A stretch of DNA of 64,000 nucleotides, from positions 18,460,338 to 18,524,337 of the forward strand of contig CM075862.1 of NCBI GenBank assembly GCA_037975125.1, written 5' to 3'. The notes under the pieces were generated by a model. It was not told where the DNA came from, made no database searches, and worked only from the letters and a program-made list of their open reading frames with translations. The position numbers were made by a program, and so were the translations under genes. Shown here piece after piece: positions 35,132 to 48,579 of this stretch. Within the stretch, counting starts at the first letter, position 1. Every line of letters begins with the position of its first letter. Origin of the DNA: Latrodectus hesperus (Eukaryota; Arthropoda; Arachnida; Araneae; Theridiidae).

Positions 35132-38100
35132 CTTACTTTTATTAAAGTCGAAGGAATCAAATCTGATTAGCAAAGTTTAGTTTCACTTCTTGTGCTATAG
35201 AATTCGCAATAACAATATAGCCGTTAGTTGGTGACTCCTTAAAAAAGACGTAAAATCCCGCCATTCATTTAAATTCAGTCAATCATATCTATTTAATATA
35301 TATGATTTAATAATTAGTATGAGGATTTAGATCAAGCTTATTATTTACACTACAAAGGGTGTGTAAATCGGGTTTATGTCTCGTGCTGTAAGATTAACTG
35401 TAATTATGTAGTAGCCAGTGAAAGATTCTTCAACAATAAATGAACATTGCCATTCATTTAAATTGAAATTCTTGAATTTAGATCGAAATTGTTCATTATT
35501 TACTTAATCATGTATTACACTATTTATAAAATTATATACTTTTGTTAAAATACCTTATTTAAAATAGATTATAATAGGGATTTACATACAATATTTGTGT
35601 TTACTTCTGATATTTTGTTAGTGGTGAGTGAAAGTTTAATTCCTTGCTGAGTCTCTCTGAATATTGTATTGGATTTTATGAACGAATGTACGACATTTAT
35701 TTTTAGAATATTTCTCATTTGTATGACACTTGGAGTATTGATAATGATTTCCTAACATATCACATCCAAAAATGGATTATAACTTATATATTTAGCATCT
35801 GACTTAGATAATGGCTTTCTAATTAATTATGAACTGTAAAAAGTTTTAAAAAATATCTGAAGAACTGTATCAAATTTTAAATTGAATTTTATGAAAGAAT
35901 ATATGAAATTTCTCTGAGGAATAAGTTACTTGGCAACTGCAGTATCCGTAAAGATTAGGCACAGAGAATTCATAAGTGAAGACAACACATTAGAATAAAT
36001 GTTTACATAATTTTGACTGTTTACAATCCTATTCACTTCATATTCAAAGTATTTTTTTCAATTCTTAATCGCGTGCTATGATAGTCAATAATATAATCGA
36101 TAAGAAAAATAAAAATTACTTCTACTTTTAATTCTTTGTTTAGAAAGATATAAGCAAAGCACAAGACAAACATAAAAAAATAAGTGCATATACATAATTC
36201 TTCATTATAAAAAATTAAAAATAAAAATCAATTTTCTGAGTATTATTTATTTTAAATTATAATGCATTTTTTAAATGGAAATTAATAGGTGGAAAAGGTT
36301 TTCTTTCAGATAAAAAATTTGCATTTATATAAAAAAACAAGAATTTGTTGTCAAAATAAAAACTATTCATATTACCAATGATGATAGAATATCAGTTAAT
36401 TAAAAAATAATTACTTGTAAAATTATTGGTTGCAATCACACAATCTTAGTTAAAATACTTTTTTTGGAATAATGCAATTATAACGACAGAATTAACAGCT
36501 ATGAAATATTAATCAAAAAGAGCAAATTATTCGTGAAAGTATATAACAATACGTAATTATGAAATATTTTATTTTTTAATTCTTTTGTATGATCTATGTA
36601 ATCAAATCTGGCTTTCTCATTCAAAACACATGTTGTTTGCAAATTACCAAATCTGTGAATAGCACTTTTTTAACTTCGAAGTGTCCAGTTTATTTGCTGG
36701 AATGAAAACGAGTGAGTTCAACTCAAAGGGAATACAAGTGTGTAAATGCTGAATCAGCTGTTGAAGCCGAATACGAGATAACAAGTACAGGATGTTACTT
36801 CAACCGTGGGATTCGTATGGCTTCACTAGTTTCTGCTCAGACTGCAGAAATGTTTGAAAAGCATGCATGGAAGAGACGAGGGAACTGATTCCTCGAACTT
36901 TTACGGGTCATTTCTTTCATAAATGATGCTTATGAAGAGAGAGCTGGAGAACAAAGAAATTTTCTGCTTCAGTAAAGTTAAAACAATTTTAAAATGAGTG
37001 CCTGTAACATTTTTAATGCACCAAGAATTAAAAGTTTAATTATTTGTGCTCATTTTTTAAAATTTTTTTTAATGCTTTTTTCGTATAAAGAGTGATTTCA
37101 GATTTTGAAACACCAAAAGTATAATTCCTATTATATAATAAAAGAGTAAATTTTTTCGCATAAGATATTAGTATACCTTTGTAAGATAATCTAATAACAT
37201 TTATGTGAGAAATTATGATTTTATGAATAGCATTCAAATATGTTATGAATTGTTTCCTCACTCATAATTTTTTTTGTTAGATGTTTAGAGATGAGTGTTA
37301 TATAAATTCCCTTCTGAAAACTGTAATTTATATGTTGCATTAGTTATATTTTCATTTATACTTTTATCAAACTACAATTTCATAATTCATTAAATACGGT
37401 GATGATATTAATATAATAATTTGAAAAGCTTTTATGAATCCTCTGAGTTGTTTTATTTGAACATAATTTCATGCATTAAATTCATAATTGTACCATTTTA
37501 ATTGCTACAGTATAATATTTACAGTATATATTATTACATAAAGACATTCTACTAAACACCTGTTACATTGTAAAGATAATAAAAGGAGTTGCAGAAAATT
37601 TTTCATGCTTTTATATAAATGTCTTATACATATAAATTAACATTCAAAGTAACAATAATGTAATTTTTAATTTTTGAAACAATTTGTCAGAATAAAAAAA
37701 TGCTTGTTTAACTTTCGCGAAATAATTTATGTGATTAATAAGAAATAAATTTTCCATATATTCTTATTTAATAACTTGCGATTCAGAATACATTTCACAC
37801 AGTCTCGAGTATCAATTAAAATTAGTAACTTTTATAAGGAATTTTTTTTGTTTTATTACGGTATAACTTTAACATTTATACAACAAACTTTTAATTTTAA
37901 AATAGTTGTTTACAAAATTTTAAAATACCCCTTTTTATAAATACTAATTTATTAATTACCTAGTGTTGAATTTCTTTCGTGTGTAATATAGTATATATTT
38001 CTTACTTGTAAAAATATGTTTCAAATTTGAAAGAAACAAATAATTTACAGATCTGTATTTTATTTAAAAAATATAAAAAAATGATACATAATATGAAGTA

Positions 38101-38178
38101 TGATTATTTACAAATCATTCCCATTCAAAACCATTTACAGTTAGATGTGACGCTGGTACATTCAACAATTCTTATCTA
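35132..38178. other. Mostly AT-rich; one GC-richer open-frame island
   Basis: Most of this stretch is featureless. The exception, about 36690-36990, is GC-richer. From about 36706 the plus strand reads VSSTQREYKCVNAESAVEAE, then GCYFNRGIRMASLVSAQTAE and a stop after WKRRGN. It has no good ATG and no clear splice borders, and I do not recognise it. Confidence 0.4.
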
Positions 38179-38184
38179 TTTATT
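38179..38184 (-). promoter_or_regulatory. Polyadenylation signal of gene B
   Basis: AATAAA on the minus strand, 84 nt downstream of the gene B stop codon, a sensible distance for a short 3' untranslated region. Confidence 0.6.
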
Positions 38185-38267
38185 CAATGAATGTGTTTTT
38201 ACTTTCTTTCCTCAAAATGGATGAATACTATATTACAAAAATACCTTGGAAAAAGCTTTAACTATAT

Positions 38268-40786
38268 TTAATAACCATGGTGCTTGGCCCAATCGTGATG
38301 CTCAATGTGGTGCTCATGATGCTTTTTCCTGAAAGATAAGGAACATTTAAATTTATTGTTTTACTCATTTGAGATTCAGTATCATTTAAATGTAAAATAT
38401 TTTACAAACAAAATAAATAATGGCACAGGTGCCGCGTAATCCAGTATGCCAAATTCTTAATTTTTTTGGCGATGAAGAAATGTTGCCAAGATGACGTATC
38501 GTGACGTGCGCGATGACGTAAATACTAGGGTTACCAAAATAGAATTTTCTGCATAATTCTTATAGGTCTCCATATGTATGATGTAATAAAGACGAGATTG
38601 CCAAATATTAAAGAAAATCCGCCGAAAAAATTGCCAAACTCAGAATTTGGCTTCCTGGATTATACGGCAGCTGTGCCTAAATAATATATAAAATATCTTA
38701 CAGTGAGTATTTTTCTTATAAATTAAAGAGAAGGAATTGTTAAAGTATTGTGTCACTCATATGGGGTGATCTACTGTTTAAATGAAAAATATTTTGTATT
38801 TATATTAATTTAATTGTTGTATTTATAATTATAAAACAATTGTATTTATTATTATAAAACAATAGTTTGTTTATAAATAAAATATGTTGCAACCTAAATT
38901 TTTCGTATAGTTTTGAATTTAACTGTAATAAAAATGCAAAGTAAGTGATGATTGCATAATTTTGAAGAATACTTTTTATTTATTTACTAAAACTGAAAAA
39001 AAACGCTTTAAAAAATGTAAATTTTTTTTACTAGGTTTAAAATTTTGAAAAGACAAAAGTCTAAGCTATTTTAAGTATGTGCAGAGTTTCGTAACTGCAG
39101 AAGGCTTAGTAATATTTTTTTTAAACATAGCATGAAATAAATATAATTCCCTGAGATAAGATATTACATTATGTGGTGTTCATTAGCAGTGAATATAGGC
39201 TGTAAAAATTAAGATTTCTAAAGATCGAACAACGTTTTTATGGTTGTAATTTACATAATATAAATATTTAAAACAACTGCCCTGATGCACTTGAGAACCT
39301 CTGAGAACGTGACTTTAAACATTGGAATCTTTAAAACCTAATGTTTTATGCATAAGGCCCATAAAATGTCTTTTCTTTAGTAAGAACTGATGAAATATAG
39401 AGCTAAAAACAAAATGGCAGCTTGACGAAGTATAATCCAAAGAAGTATTGAGGGATATAAATTTCTTACAAATAGGCTATTTATATTCATTGGATTTATC
39501 GGCTCCAACAGCAAACTTTTTTAGGCTTTTCTTAAGGAATTAGCAGATATAAACTTGATAAAAGTCTTTGAGAATATAGTAAAATACTATCTATTTACTT
39601 CGTTCGCTTTATATACACATTACACTTTATGAAATTTGCTAAATTGGTAAAATTGGTTTTTATATCTTTGAACTTCTGTGATTTAGTACACACTTTTTTA
39701 CAATGTGACTGTTTTAGAAGTTTAACATTTTGGCATTTGTATGAATAAATTCAATCAGTCCATCAAGATTTTCACTTAGATTTTAGAATTTATATTTGTA
39801 TTTGAAATATATCGATTTGTATTTGAAATATATTAATCGTGTTAAATAATTTAAAGAAATATAATGAAAATGTACAAAATAACAAGTATCATAATTTTAA
39901 TTCTTTTTGTTTTAAATATCAAATTTCTTTACAGATATTGTAAGCTGCAAATACCACATATAAACAAGTTTAAAACATCATTTCCCATAAAAATATTAGA
40001 AATACCTTGCTACTACTTGGAAAGATAATGCAAAATTAAAATTGCTTAAAATATTTTATTCTTTTTTTTAAGACTTTTTTCTTGTTACAAAATATTTTTA
40101 ATAAATGAAAGAAAAAAAGTTTCATTTCTGAATCTTAAAATTTAGTAACTAATTTTCTGTAAAAACATTTCTGCAAAAGCAGTCTTTAAGAACGTTTATA
40201 AAAATATAACTTTAAAGTACAGTAATACTTTTTAACACTTTTAGAAAACAAACAACGCTTTTATTTGAACTTTCTGTTAGTTGGAATATAATGATTTACC
40301 GAAAAAACTCAACCTAACTATTAAACTTTTCGCCAAAATATAGTTGAAATAAGAAAATGGGTCTTATCACTTGAATTCATCAACTATATTTATTGCGCAA
40401 AAGTTTCTTTGAAGAAAAACAAAATGATGAGTCAAATTCTTTCTTTAGATACTTCCAAAGATGAAAGAAATAGTTGGCTTCAACTTTTAATGAACGGTAT
40501 TAGCGCATTTTATCCCGCCAATAAATCTTCGCCAAACAAAAAGAAGCCAGAACCGTTATGGAGGTGGATCACAATGGAGGAAAATATGAAATGAAACTTA
40601 CTCGACCATGATGGGCACTGGGAGAGGTACAACCAAGAGCTTTTTCTTCTTCAGAGCTAGCTTGGCGAGCCAGAGGCCTTTCATTAGCTTCTTTTTATCC
40701 ACAGCTAACGCTTCGGTCTTTTCCACACTCATGGGACTTAGTAGTAAACATAGGACAAAAAGGCAGGTGAAGACGGTGGAATTCAT
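38268..40786 (-). CDS. Gene B: secreted Lys/His-rich protein, 81 residues
   Basis: Coding exons 40602-40786 and 38268-38328 join in phase 2 (GA/G, Glu62); the donor is GTAAGT and the acceptor atctttcAG. The protein has a signal peptide (MNSTVFTCLFVLCLLLSPMS, cleavage likely near KTEA). A basic amphipathic segment follows (DKKKLMKGLWLAKLALKKKK), then LLVVPLPVPIMV. The exon-2 tail is KKHHEHHIEHHDWAKHHGY, with eight His in 19 residues. No Cys remains in the mature chain, so it is not a disulphide-knotted peptide. The His clusters could bind metal; the cationic helix could bind membranes or acidic polymers; both are inference. A 5' untranslated exon at about 42403-42435 with a TATA box lies upstream. 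A MITE sits 93 bp from the terminal exon. It appears paralogous to gene A at 25.75-29.68 kb. Confidence 0.87.
38422..38677 (-). mobile_element. MITE family 1, copy 5, with perfect 8-bp target duplication
   Basis: The copy runs from GGCACAG to CTGTGCC with taaataat on both sides (38414-38421 and 38678-38685). The internal sequence is in the opposite orientation to copies 1-4 (core gatgacgtatcgtgacgtgc on the plus strand). It lies in the second intron of gene B. The 8-bp duplication argues for a hAT- or Merlin-type transposase in trans. Confidence 0.92.
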
Positions 40787-40822
40787 AGCGACTTTTGCTT
40801 TTGGTCAATCGGTATCTTTTAT

Positions 40823-42402
40823 CTATGAAATTCAAAGAAACGATAATTAAAGAAGAAACAGTAACGGTTATTTGTAAAAATAATTGTGCTTCTTTAGATA
40901 AAATTCGAAATTTGTTTAGGAATTTATTTTTGTTTCATAAACAAAATATCCATTATCACTTTTCAGTGTAAATGTTTTAATTTATATCTATTATTACAGT
41001 TTTAATTTCTTTTATTCGAATATTATTCCAATGTAATTAAAAAATACTTTTAAGATTCATTATTCGAATGTAGTTAAAAAATAACAATTTTCATAAAATA
41101 AATTGTAGTTTTTAATTGAATTAAATGAAATTTTTCTAACTTTTAACTTTAATGTAATGATACTTTAATCTTTTAGTAAAATGTAATTAACATTTTAATT
41201 TCTTTACAACAGGGCGAATATATCAAACATAGAGATTACAAACCAGTTACTATTCACATACAGAAAATGCATATTGAATATCATTTATAAACGAAAATGA
41301 AGTTTAGATGATTTATTTTATAAGCGAAATTTGAATGAAAATTCAAACGAAAATGTTTTGCATTTCATTTTGTATGCGTTCTATAGAATAACAATAGTCT
41401 TAAAATCATAAAGTAATTTAATTCTACAGGACAAAATGTGATATTTATCAGTTGATATCAGAAGGAGGTGTAACATTAATTAACTAGTTTTATTATTAAT
41501 AAAATTTTTTTATTTTTTTTTATTATAAATGTATGTTAAAACTATTTTCTCATTTTACCATTTCTTATTTACATGCATTTCTTAAGTTTTTAATGTGAAA
41601 TTAAATGCAGCAGTTTTATTTTTCTTGGAAATTAGCTGAATAAAAATTTTTTGTATATGTCTATACAAATTCCTGCAGCAGCATCATTTCGCCACACTTA
41701 AAAAGAACAGAAGAATTGAACATTTTACACAAATGGGCATATGCAACATAAACAATAATGGTTTTAAGGGAGTTGATTTATTACTTTGGTTGTGTGTGTG
41801 TGAGTTGTTACATTAGTACATATTCTAAAATCATTAAAACTAAACGATTTTTGCCCTTAAATTGAGCAATTTTAAAAGAAAATTTATAAAATTCATCAAC
41901 TTTTTTGCAAGAAGTAAAATAATTGATATTGGCATTCATTCATAAATGTATTTTATAAGAATATTTAAATTAGAAATACATTTAAAAACAGTTTGAAGAA
42001 TGCTCTTTACCATGCAACCGATTAAATAAAATGTGCAAGACTGATAAAATTTTTTCAGAAAAAATATAAGAGAATTTTAATGAAGAAAGAAAAATTATGC
42101 AAAGTATAGATTCAGACATTGCTTGATAAAACTGAACCCTTATATGAAAGATGGCCCAGAAATTCTAATGCAAAGTTAAAAGGCTGCAATTCTTGCAAAG
42201 TTACAATTAAATGAATTGTAATTTTGGAAATTTTTTAATTTTTAAAAAATATCTAAGTCTTATACAGATGGATGTTTAAGATTTTCCCTTACTTTAAAAG
42301 TGTTCTCTCAGTATTCACAAAAGAAAAAATATTCTTGAAATTATTTTATGATCAAATAGTACACATTTTACAGAGGTGTAAACTGAAGAGAGAGATTCTT
42401 AC
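40823..42402 (-). other. First intron of gene B
   Basis: Intron between the putative 5' untranslated exon (donor GTAAGA at 42402) and the exon carrying the start codon (acceptor ttcatAG at 40823). It is AT-rich with no other gene seen. Other AG dinucleotides between 40822 and the ATG could also serve as the acceptor. Confidence 0.55.
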
Positions 42403-42435
42403 CTGATGATGTTGAGAAACTCTGATTGTTGTGCT
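42403..42435 (-). other. Putative 5' untranslated exon of gene B
   Basis: The minus strand reads agcacaacaatcagagtttc, then tcaacatcatcag, followed by the donor gtaagaat. The distance below the TATA box fits a transcription start near 42435. The assignment to gene B rests on strand, position and splice signals only. Confidence 0.5.
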
Positions 42436-42454
42436 GAAAACTTGCGTTTAACTG

Positions 42455-42462
42455 TTTATATA
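42455..42462 (-). promoter_or_regulatory. TATA box of gene B
   Basis: Minus strand tatataaa in the context cgagtatataaacagtt, about 20-27 bp above the inferred transcription start. Confidence 0.55.
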
Positions 42463-42469
42463 CTCGATA

Positions 42470-43417
42470 TCTCGTCACTATGCCCTACAGAAGTTTAATA
42501 GGGGATGAAGGGGGAGGGGTGCAGTTCCTCTTCCTGAAATATCAATTGTCCAATGGCAAAGCTAAAAATGTAATTCTTATTAATAGCGTTGTTCAAATTA
42601 TAATTACTCTATTTCTCTGTTCCACATTTTTGTAATTTTTTTTCCTAGTTATATTTAGACTGCATCGAGACATCCAAATGTAGTTTGGAATACCCCCTTC
42701 AAAAGTATGATTACCGAAAGCAATACTTTCGTTTATTTTAGCCTGAGGGGGTGCGTCAAAAAGCCTTGCCCCCCTGTAGCTAGGAAGGATGCTCGATAGA
42801 TACGCGAAGTGAGAATTAGATTTCACACATCAATAAGCAGGTTAAGTAAAGTGCTTTTCTTTTCACCAAGTCAAAATAAGAAGGAAAAGTAAAAGTTGCC
42901 ATTTACCGGAACCTAAATATAGCGAAATATGTGATTGGAAAATTGTTTGCTCTCAGCTTTGAAGATCCTGAGAATGGAAAATGGATAGATTTTTGATTTG
43001 GGAATTCCGCATTCTAAACGGGTTTCCAATCGAATCTTTTGTTTGATAGAATGGAATTCAAACTTGGAAATCGGTCAGAAGGACTTTTATTTTGAGAGAT
43101 GTTACAAATAAAGCAGAGATTTTTCATTGTTCATGATAATCAAAAATGGTAAAAAAAAAAAAAAAAAAGAAAAGCAATTCTTTGTGCAAAGGATTAAACC
43201 GCTTTATTTTGAATTAAGCAGTTCTGAGTGGAAGTATAGCGAGGAAACATTTACGTTTTCTTCCTATTTTATAAATGAAAAAAATTGAGAAAAGTCTCAT
43301 ATGTAATTATTTCTTAAATAACAACTTAATGTATTTCATACAATATTCATGTAAAAGTTCACTATCACTAGTTATCACTACGTAAACTAGTCAAATAAAT
43401 TTAAGTTTATGAAAGAG

Positions 43418-43418
<1 letters not shown>
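42470..43418. other. Upstream region of gene B, no gene assigned
   Basis: GC-richer patches near 42490-42530 and 42660-42800 could be regulatory. A 77-codon minus-strand frame there (GARLFDAPPQAKINESIAFG) has no splice or family support. Confidence 0.35.

Positions 43419-43467
<49 letters not shown>
43419..43467. repeat. (TA)n microsatellite
   Basis: About 24 TA copies directly beside the large palindrome. Confidence 0.95.
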
Positions 43468-43469
<2 letters not shown>

Positions 43470-43471
43470 TT

Positions 43472-43830
43472 AAGTTGTTTTTGTATTTCTTACTAGAGCT
43501 CTTTTACTTAGTGTGAGTAATACTAAAATGTAAAAATGAGATAATAACTCTAGCAAAAATCAAACGAAACTCATTAATTTTCTATAAATTTGATTTTTTT
43601 ATTGTAAAAAAAAAAAAAAACAAAAAAAAAACAATTTATTTTAAAACGTAATCACAAAACATAATATTGTATATAACATATATATTGTTTTGTGATTACG
43701 TTTTTTTCAATAAAAAAATCAAATTTATAGAAAATTTATGAGTTTCGTTTCATTTTTGCTAGAGTTAATATCTAATTTTTAGTATAACTCACACTAAGCA
43801 AAAAAGCTAGTAAGAAATACAAGAAACATT
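43472..43830. mobile_element. Large palindromic element (fold-back MITE)
   Basis: The left arm starts aagttgtttttgtatttctt and the right arm, inverted, aatgtttcttgtatttctta. The match continues through gcttagtgtgag, ctctagcaaaaat, ataaatttgatttttttatt and cgtaatcacaaaaca to a centre near 43670. Arms are about 160-190 bp and roughly 85-90 percent identical by eye, with a poly-A expansion on the left. No coding sequence. It is probably a MITE consisting only of terminal inverted repeats. Confidence 0.75.
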
Positions 43831-45189
43831 TTATATTAGAATACTTTTAAATATGTTATTGTTATAAAAGTTTATAAATTATATTTTTCTGTTGTACATG
43901 TAATAGATTGTACATTGCTTCATATCGTATATGGTAAAAAAAAATATTGCTATTGATGAAAAAGACAGTACTGATTGATCAGCTTTCAGCTTTTGCATTT
44001 CACTCCTAAAATTTGTTATAGTATTTCATTATCAGATGGTATTATGCAAACTCCAAGTGCTAAATTTCAAAAATGCTAGAAAGGAAAAAAATCAATATTG
44101 TTTTGCGAATTTTTTTATAAACTTTGACAAAAGCAAATAAGTGAATAACTTCATAAAGTAACATTGTAAAATGCAAATACATAAGCGTAAATTAGAATAT
44201 TTTTCTGAATAAAAACAATCGTAAATTACTAGATAATGGTGGTTGTAAAGTGTTAAAGTTAAAAAACAACTATCGATTGTGTGATATTGCTACAAGAAAT
44301 GGTATGCTTGTTCTAAAGATTTCCCTTGCAGAATCTATACATTTTATAAAGGGAAACTTAAACATCCATAACATTATAAAATCGACATTATTTATTATTT
44401 AATTTTCTTAAAGAATTCAGAAAGGATTTCTGAATCACATGTTTTTAACATTGTTTCTGATATGGAATGTAGTGTGACAACACTTTGTATTTTCTTTTAT
44501 CCTACTACAAGGTAAAAAAAATGGCTAAACATCAGAACACTACATCAAAATTATATTCTAGTATGTAAACAGATGGCAATTCAAACTTTCTAAAAATATT
44601 TAAGCTGATTTCTTAAGTATTTATTTGAATAGAATTTTTTTCAAATAAGCGATTTTTTAATAAGTTTCTGAAGAAATAAGACTATGAGATGTGAATTAAG
44701 TGTGCTTTTTGATATTTCATTTCATATGTTTATTTCATTTGATATTACGACAGTCTGTACTCAGTATGATTACATTCGCAAGAATTAAATTTGACTTAAC
44801 GAAAAATTGCTTTTTTTAATAGTATTTTAAAGATCATTAAGTTTGGAGTAAATGATTCGATTATATTTCTTATATTAAATTCAAATATTTATTGGTTTTA
44901 CCTAATTTTATTTAGTAAAATTTGAAAGATAACAATAAAAACTTGGGAAAAACTCTCAATCTCCAATTTTGTTATTATGCATTCTTTTATTCAACCATTG
45001 CTTTTAATAATTAAGTAATATTATCTAATATTGCTTAAAATATATATTTAGAAATTTTCTGGTAAATAATAAACATAATTTTGTCTGAATATATTAAATA
45101 ATATCTAATTTAACAAGATAAATATTAGCTAGAATATCTTGTATTATAGTACATTTTCTCATTATTTATATTATAGTATATTTCATTTG
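43831..45189. other. AT-rich, no gene seen
   Basis: Nothing recognisable. Confidence 0.4.
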
Positions 45190-45202
45190 CATTTATCGTT
45201 GA

Positions 45203-45527
45203 GTGTGGCCGCTACGACTAGTTTGGTTAAGGCATTCAATCTCTATTGAAAGGCAGTGAATACTAATACCGATGCAAATAAAGATTTGTCATGTTCGCTG
45301 ATGGCAGCTGGGGCACGTAAAATAAACCGTGGTGGCACTATCCTCCTTGTGAAATGATACCTCTGGAGGTGGCTGCTTGGTTCTCTCTCCTAATAAGACC
45401 CATTCACTTCCGGGATCCAAGATGGCACACCTACTGGATGCCCCATTAGACAAAGTGCTATAACCTCCGTCCCTTATAATGTTGTAAAGATGAATGGAAA
45501 GGGATGTTGCAGCCCTTTTAATAATAA
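45203..45527 (+). mobile_element. SINE family 2, older copy
   Basis: Shares ctccttgtgaaatgatacct, then ctgga.gtgg, with the SINE at 49041-49319. The degenerate tRNA-like head is tttggttaaggcattcaatc. The flanks catttatcgttga (45190-45202) and catttatcatcga (45528-45540) match at 11 of 13 positions and are taken as an aged target duplication. A minus-strand 82-codon frame within it is fortuitous. Confidence 0.75.
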
Positions 45528-45540
45528 CATTTATCATCGA

Positions 45541-48480
45541 CCATTACCAATCAGTACATGAATATTTTTGACAATATAAGGAAAGATATATTCTAGTTAG
45601 TTTAGTTTTTATAAAAAGAGATACGTTCATTTTTTTTTTTACATAATTTAGAAGGTTCGGAGATTATTTTATTTCTGACTATTATGCAATTTAAATTATA
45701 ATGAATTCTTGTTTTTTGCATATTTTAATATTGTTGCATCATGCTTAGGAACTTATCAGTAATTTCACATCAACTTTTATCTACTTTATTAAATAAATCT
45801 CTGGAATATAATTTTGGATTAATATGAAATAAACCTGAGTTTGTATAGTTTGAAAATAATTAAAATATTTTGAGATAAAAGCAAGTCTAAACAATATTTC
45901 TTTGAATACAGTTTTTTTAATATTTCGCAAAGTATTTTATAATGCATTTAGTGTTCTTTGACTAGTTTTAATGATGATTATAATTATAAAATAATTTTAC
46001 TATCAGTATAGCGGGTTTACCTTTCAGTAAATTTGTTTTTGTACTCATTTAAAAAATAGAAAGAAATAAGTATTTTAAATGAAAAATGTTTTGTAAAAAG
46101 TACATGATTTAAAGCAATGAGATTTTGAGAAATTGAAATATGTTAACAGAATTTAATGATACTCATTTTCGGTTATTAGAGATATGTTTCCAAATAAAAG
46201 AGCCATTCTTAAACACAACTAACTGCTTCGTAATAAAATAATTTTGTTCAAGTGATGAGATAGGTACCTGAGTTGATACTCTCTTTTTTACTCTACACTG
46301 TATCTGCGGAAAGACGCAGTTCGCTGCGGAATTTTTTAAAAAAACAGTATCGGCGAAAAGTTCTGAGTCTGGTCTGGAGAATCCTGGAATCTCGGATTAT
46401 ATTATTTTTCGATAGTTCAATTGGTATATGTAGTTGATTATTTATATTTCTTTCACTTCCGGTTGTGTATTTTGCTATTCAAAGACCTTACAAGTTTGAA
46501 CTAGCTCAAATGACGTGGTTGACATCTGAGTTTTCACTCTTTTTTTCAAATTTCCATATAATGAGTATGAATAGACATTAGACTTCACTTAAAAATTTAA
46601 ATTGCATCGGCCTCCTCAATCTGACAATCTTCTATGAAATCCAGTATCAAACTTGCTACCTTCCGATCATGAAAATGATACCTTTTCCCACTACGTTTAT
46701 ATGATTTTCGATGCAAATATATAATTTAAATAAGAAACATTTATCACTGTTAAGTTTATTTTAAATTCTAAATTTGTTTTATTTTTAAATTAAAAAATGA
46801 AATAAAATATATTTTTTATTGTAATAATCAAATCCATTTTATTCTAATTTAAATTTAAAAAAACTTATTATTATTATTACTGAATTTACTATAAGAAAAA
46901 ATTAAAATTCATTTAAATCACTATTAAAGAATTTGATTTCATGTTTATTTATTTTTTTCTTAAATACTTCTGATTATTAGCAGAAAATGCAAAACTTTTG
47001 TTTTTTGAAGTATGTGATAAGTTGAATCATCATGTAAAAGTCATCCAAAAGTATTTTTGAAGTAAAAGAATGTGATCTTTGACACGGAAAGATATTTTTA
47101 TTCACAGCTGTCACATTTAGAAAATGAAATCTGGAGTATTATTTATTATTTTTTTTCAAAAAAAAGGTTCGAAATGAAATATAAGACAGCAAATAAAGTT
47201 GGAAAGTTTTCCTTTTTGAACAAACAAAAGAACATAATTAGATTTTGGGTTACTGAGACAAAACTGTTTAATAAAGTTCAAATTTTTTTTGAGGATGAAA
47301 CTGTCACTAATGTCAATTACTTTCTTGAGTTATTTTTGTAATTTTTTTATTCAAACGAAAAAGAAATATTACTATAAAAAAGAGCTGGAAAAATTTTACT
47401 GAGAACACTTTACTTTATTTCAAATAATTCTATTGTTTTGGCAGGCCTTCTTTAAAAAAATATTTATGAATAATTTCTCGAAGGAGAAATTTTAATTTAA
47501 ATGCCAAAAATAAAGTTTTATTACACGTACATATGAGCCTTACTTCTTTCTAATAAAAAAAATAATCGCTTTGAAATTAATTTTTTCCTAGTTCTAGTTT
47601 AATTTTATCCGCTTTTATTTCAATTTTTTATTCAAGAAAAAGAGAAAGTATCTATATAAATAGAATATTCCAATGCGATATAATTCTCCACTGTGAATGT
47701 TTTTATTTTTTTTATGAAAAACATACAATCTATTCTTCTAAATGTTTTTTCTTATTAATTTTGAAATCATGAAATTCTTTTTTTTTGATGAAGAAATAAA
47801 ACATAATTTTTTTAGTTATTGCACTATAGGAAAATAATCTGATGCAGTATTAAATTTTAAAACTGGTAGTAAGTACTAATTGGTTTGTTTTTTTAAAATA
47901 TTTTTTGCTTACAAAGCAATTGCTTTGTGCGATTTTCCTTTGATCATAAATGATTTTTCCTTTTAACACAAATAAATTATTTTAAGTAAAAAATTATAAT
48001 CCTATGTCATCCCTTATCATGTATTGAAAATACTTTTTACTAAAGAATGCATTATTTTTACGTATATCGAAATAAAATATAAATAAAATAAAATAATATA
48101 AATAAAATAAAATATAAATAAATAAAATAAACTACTTCTACTATAAAGAGTACAGAAAAGATTTATTGTAATGAAGACAATATTATTTAATTTTAACATA
48201 ATATTTTTATTTCTAATCATTAAACAAAAGATACTAAATATGTTTTAAATAAAAAAATGAAATTAAAAAATATAAAAACATTCTTGTATAGGAGAAGTTT
48301 TAAAAAATGAATAAAAAATACGTTAGTAAATAAAAGTTAAATTTTCTTGGTACAAGGGCATCTTGTGTGTGTGTTGATCTTTTTCATTGTATCACAGGTG
48401 GTTACCAAAATAAAAGAAACACCTAATAATAAAAATGACATTTTTTTAATGCTCTCCGTAAGAGTTAAAATAGAATAATA
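45541..48480. other. AT-rich, no gene seen
   Basis: The plus-strand 89-codon frame at 47072-47341 is Lys/Phe/Asn-rich as expected of AT-rich noise, with no splice or family support. Confidence 0.4.
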
Positions 48481-48579
48481 ACTACTAGATTTTTTATAGC
48501 ATGCACATATTCTAATAGTGCTTTATGTTAGGCTTAGATTTTTAGTGTTCTGTTAGTCTTAGATTTTTATTAAAAGCAT

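Noticed and set aside
42593..42826. 77-codon minus-strand frame above the gene B promoter
   Set aside because: No splice or start context and no family; the GC-richer sequence may be regulatory instead.
47072..47341. 89-codon plus-strand frame
   Set aside because: Lys/Phe/Asn/Ile-rich as expected from AT-rich noise, with no splice signals, no polyadenylation context and no recognisable motif.
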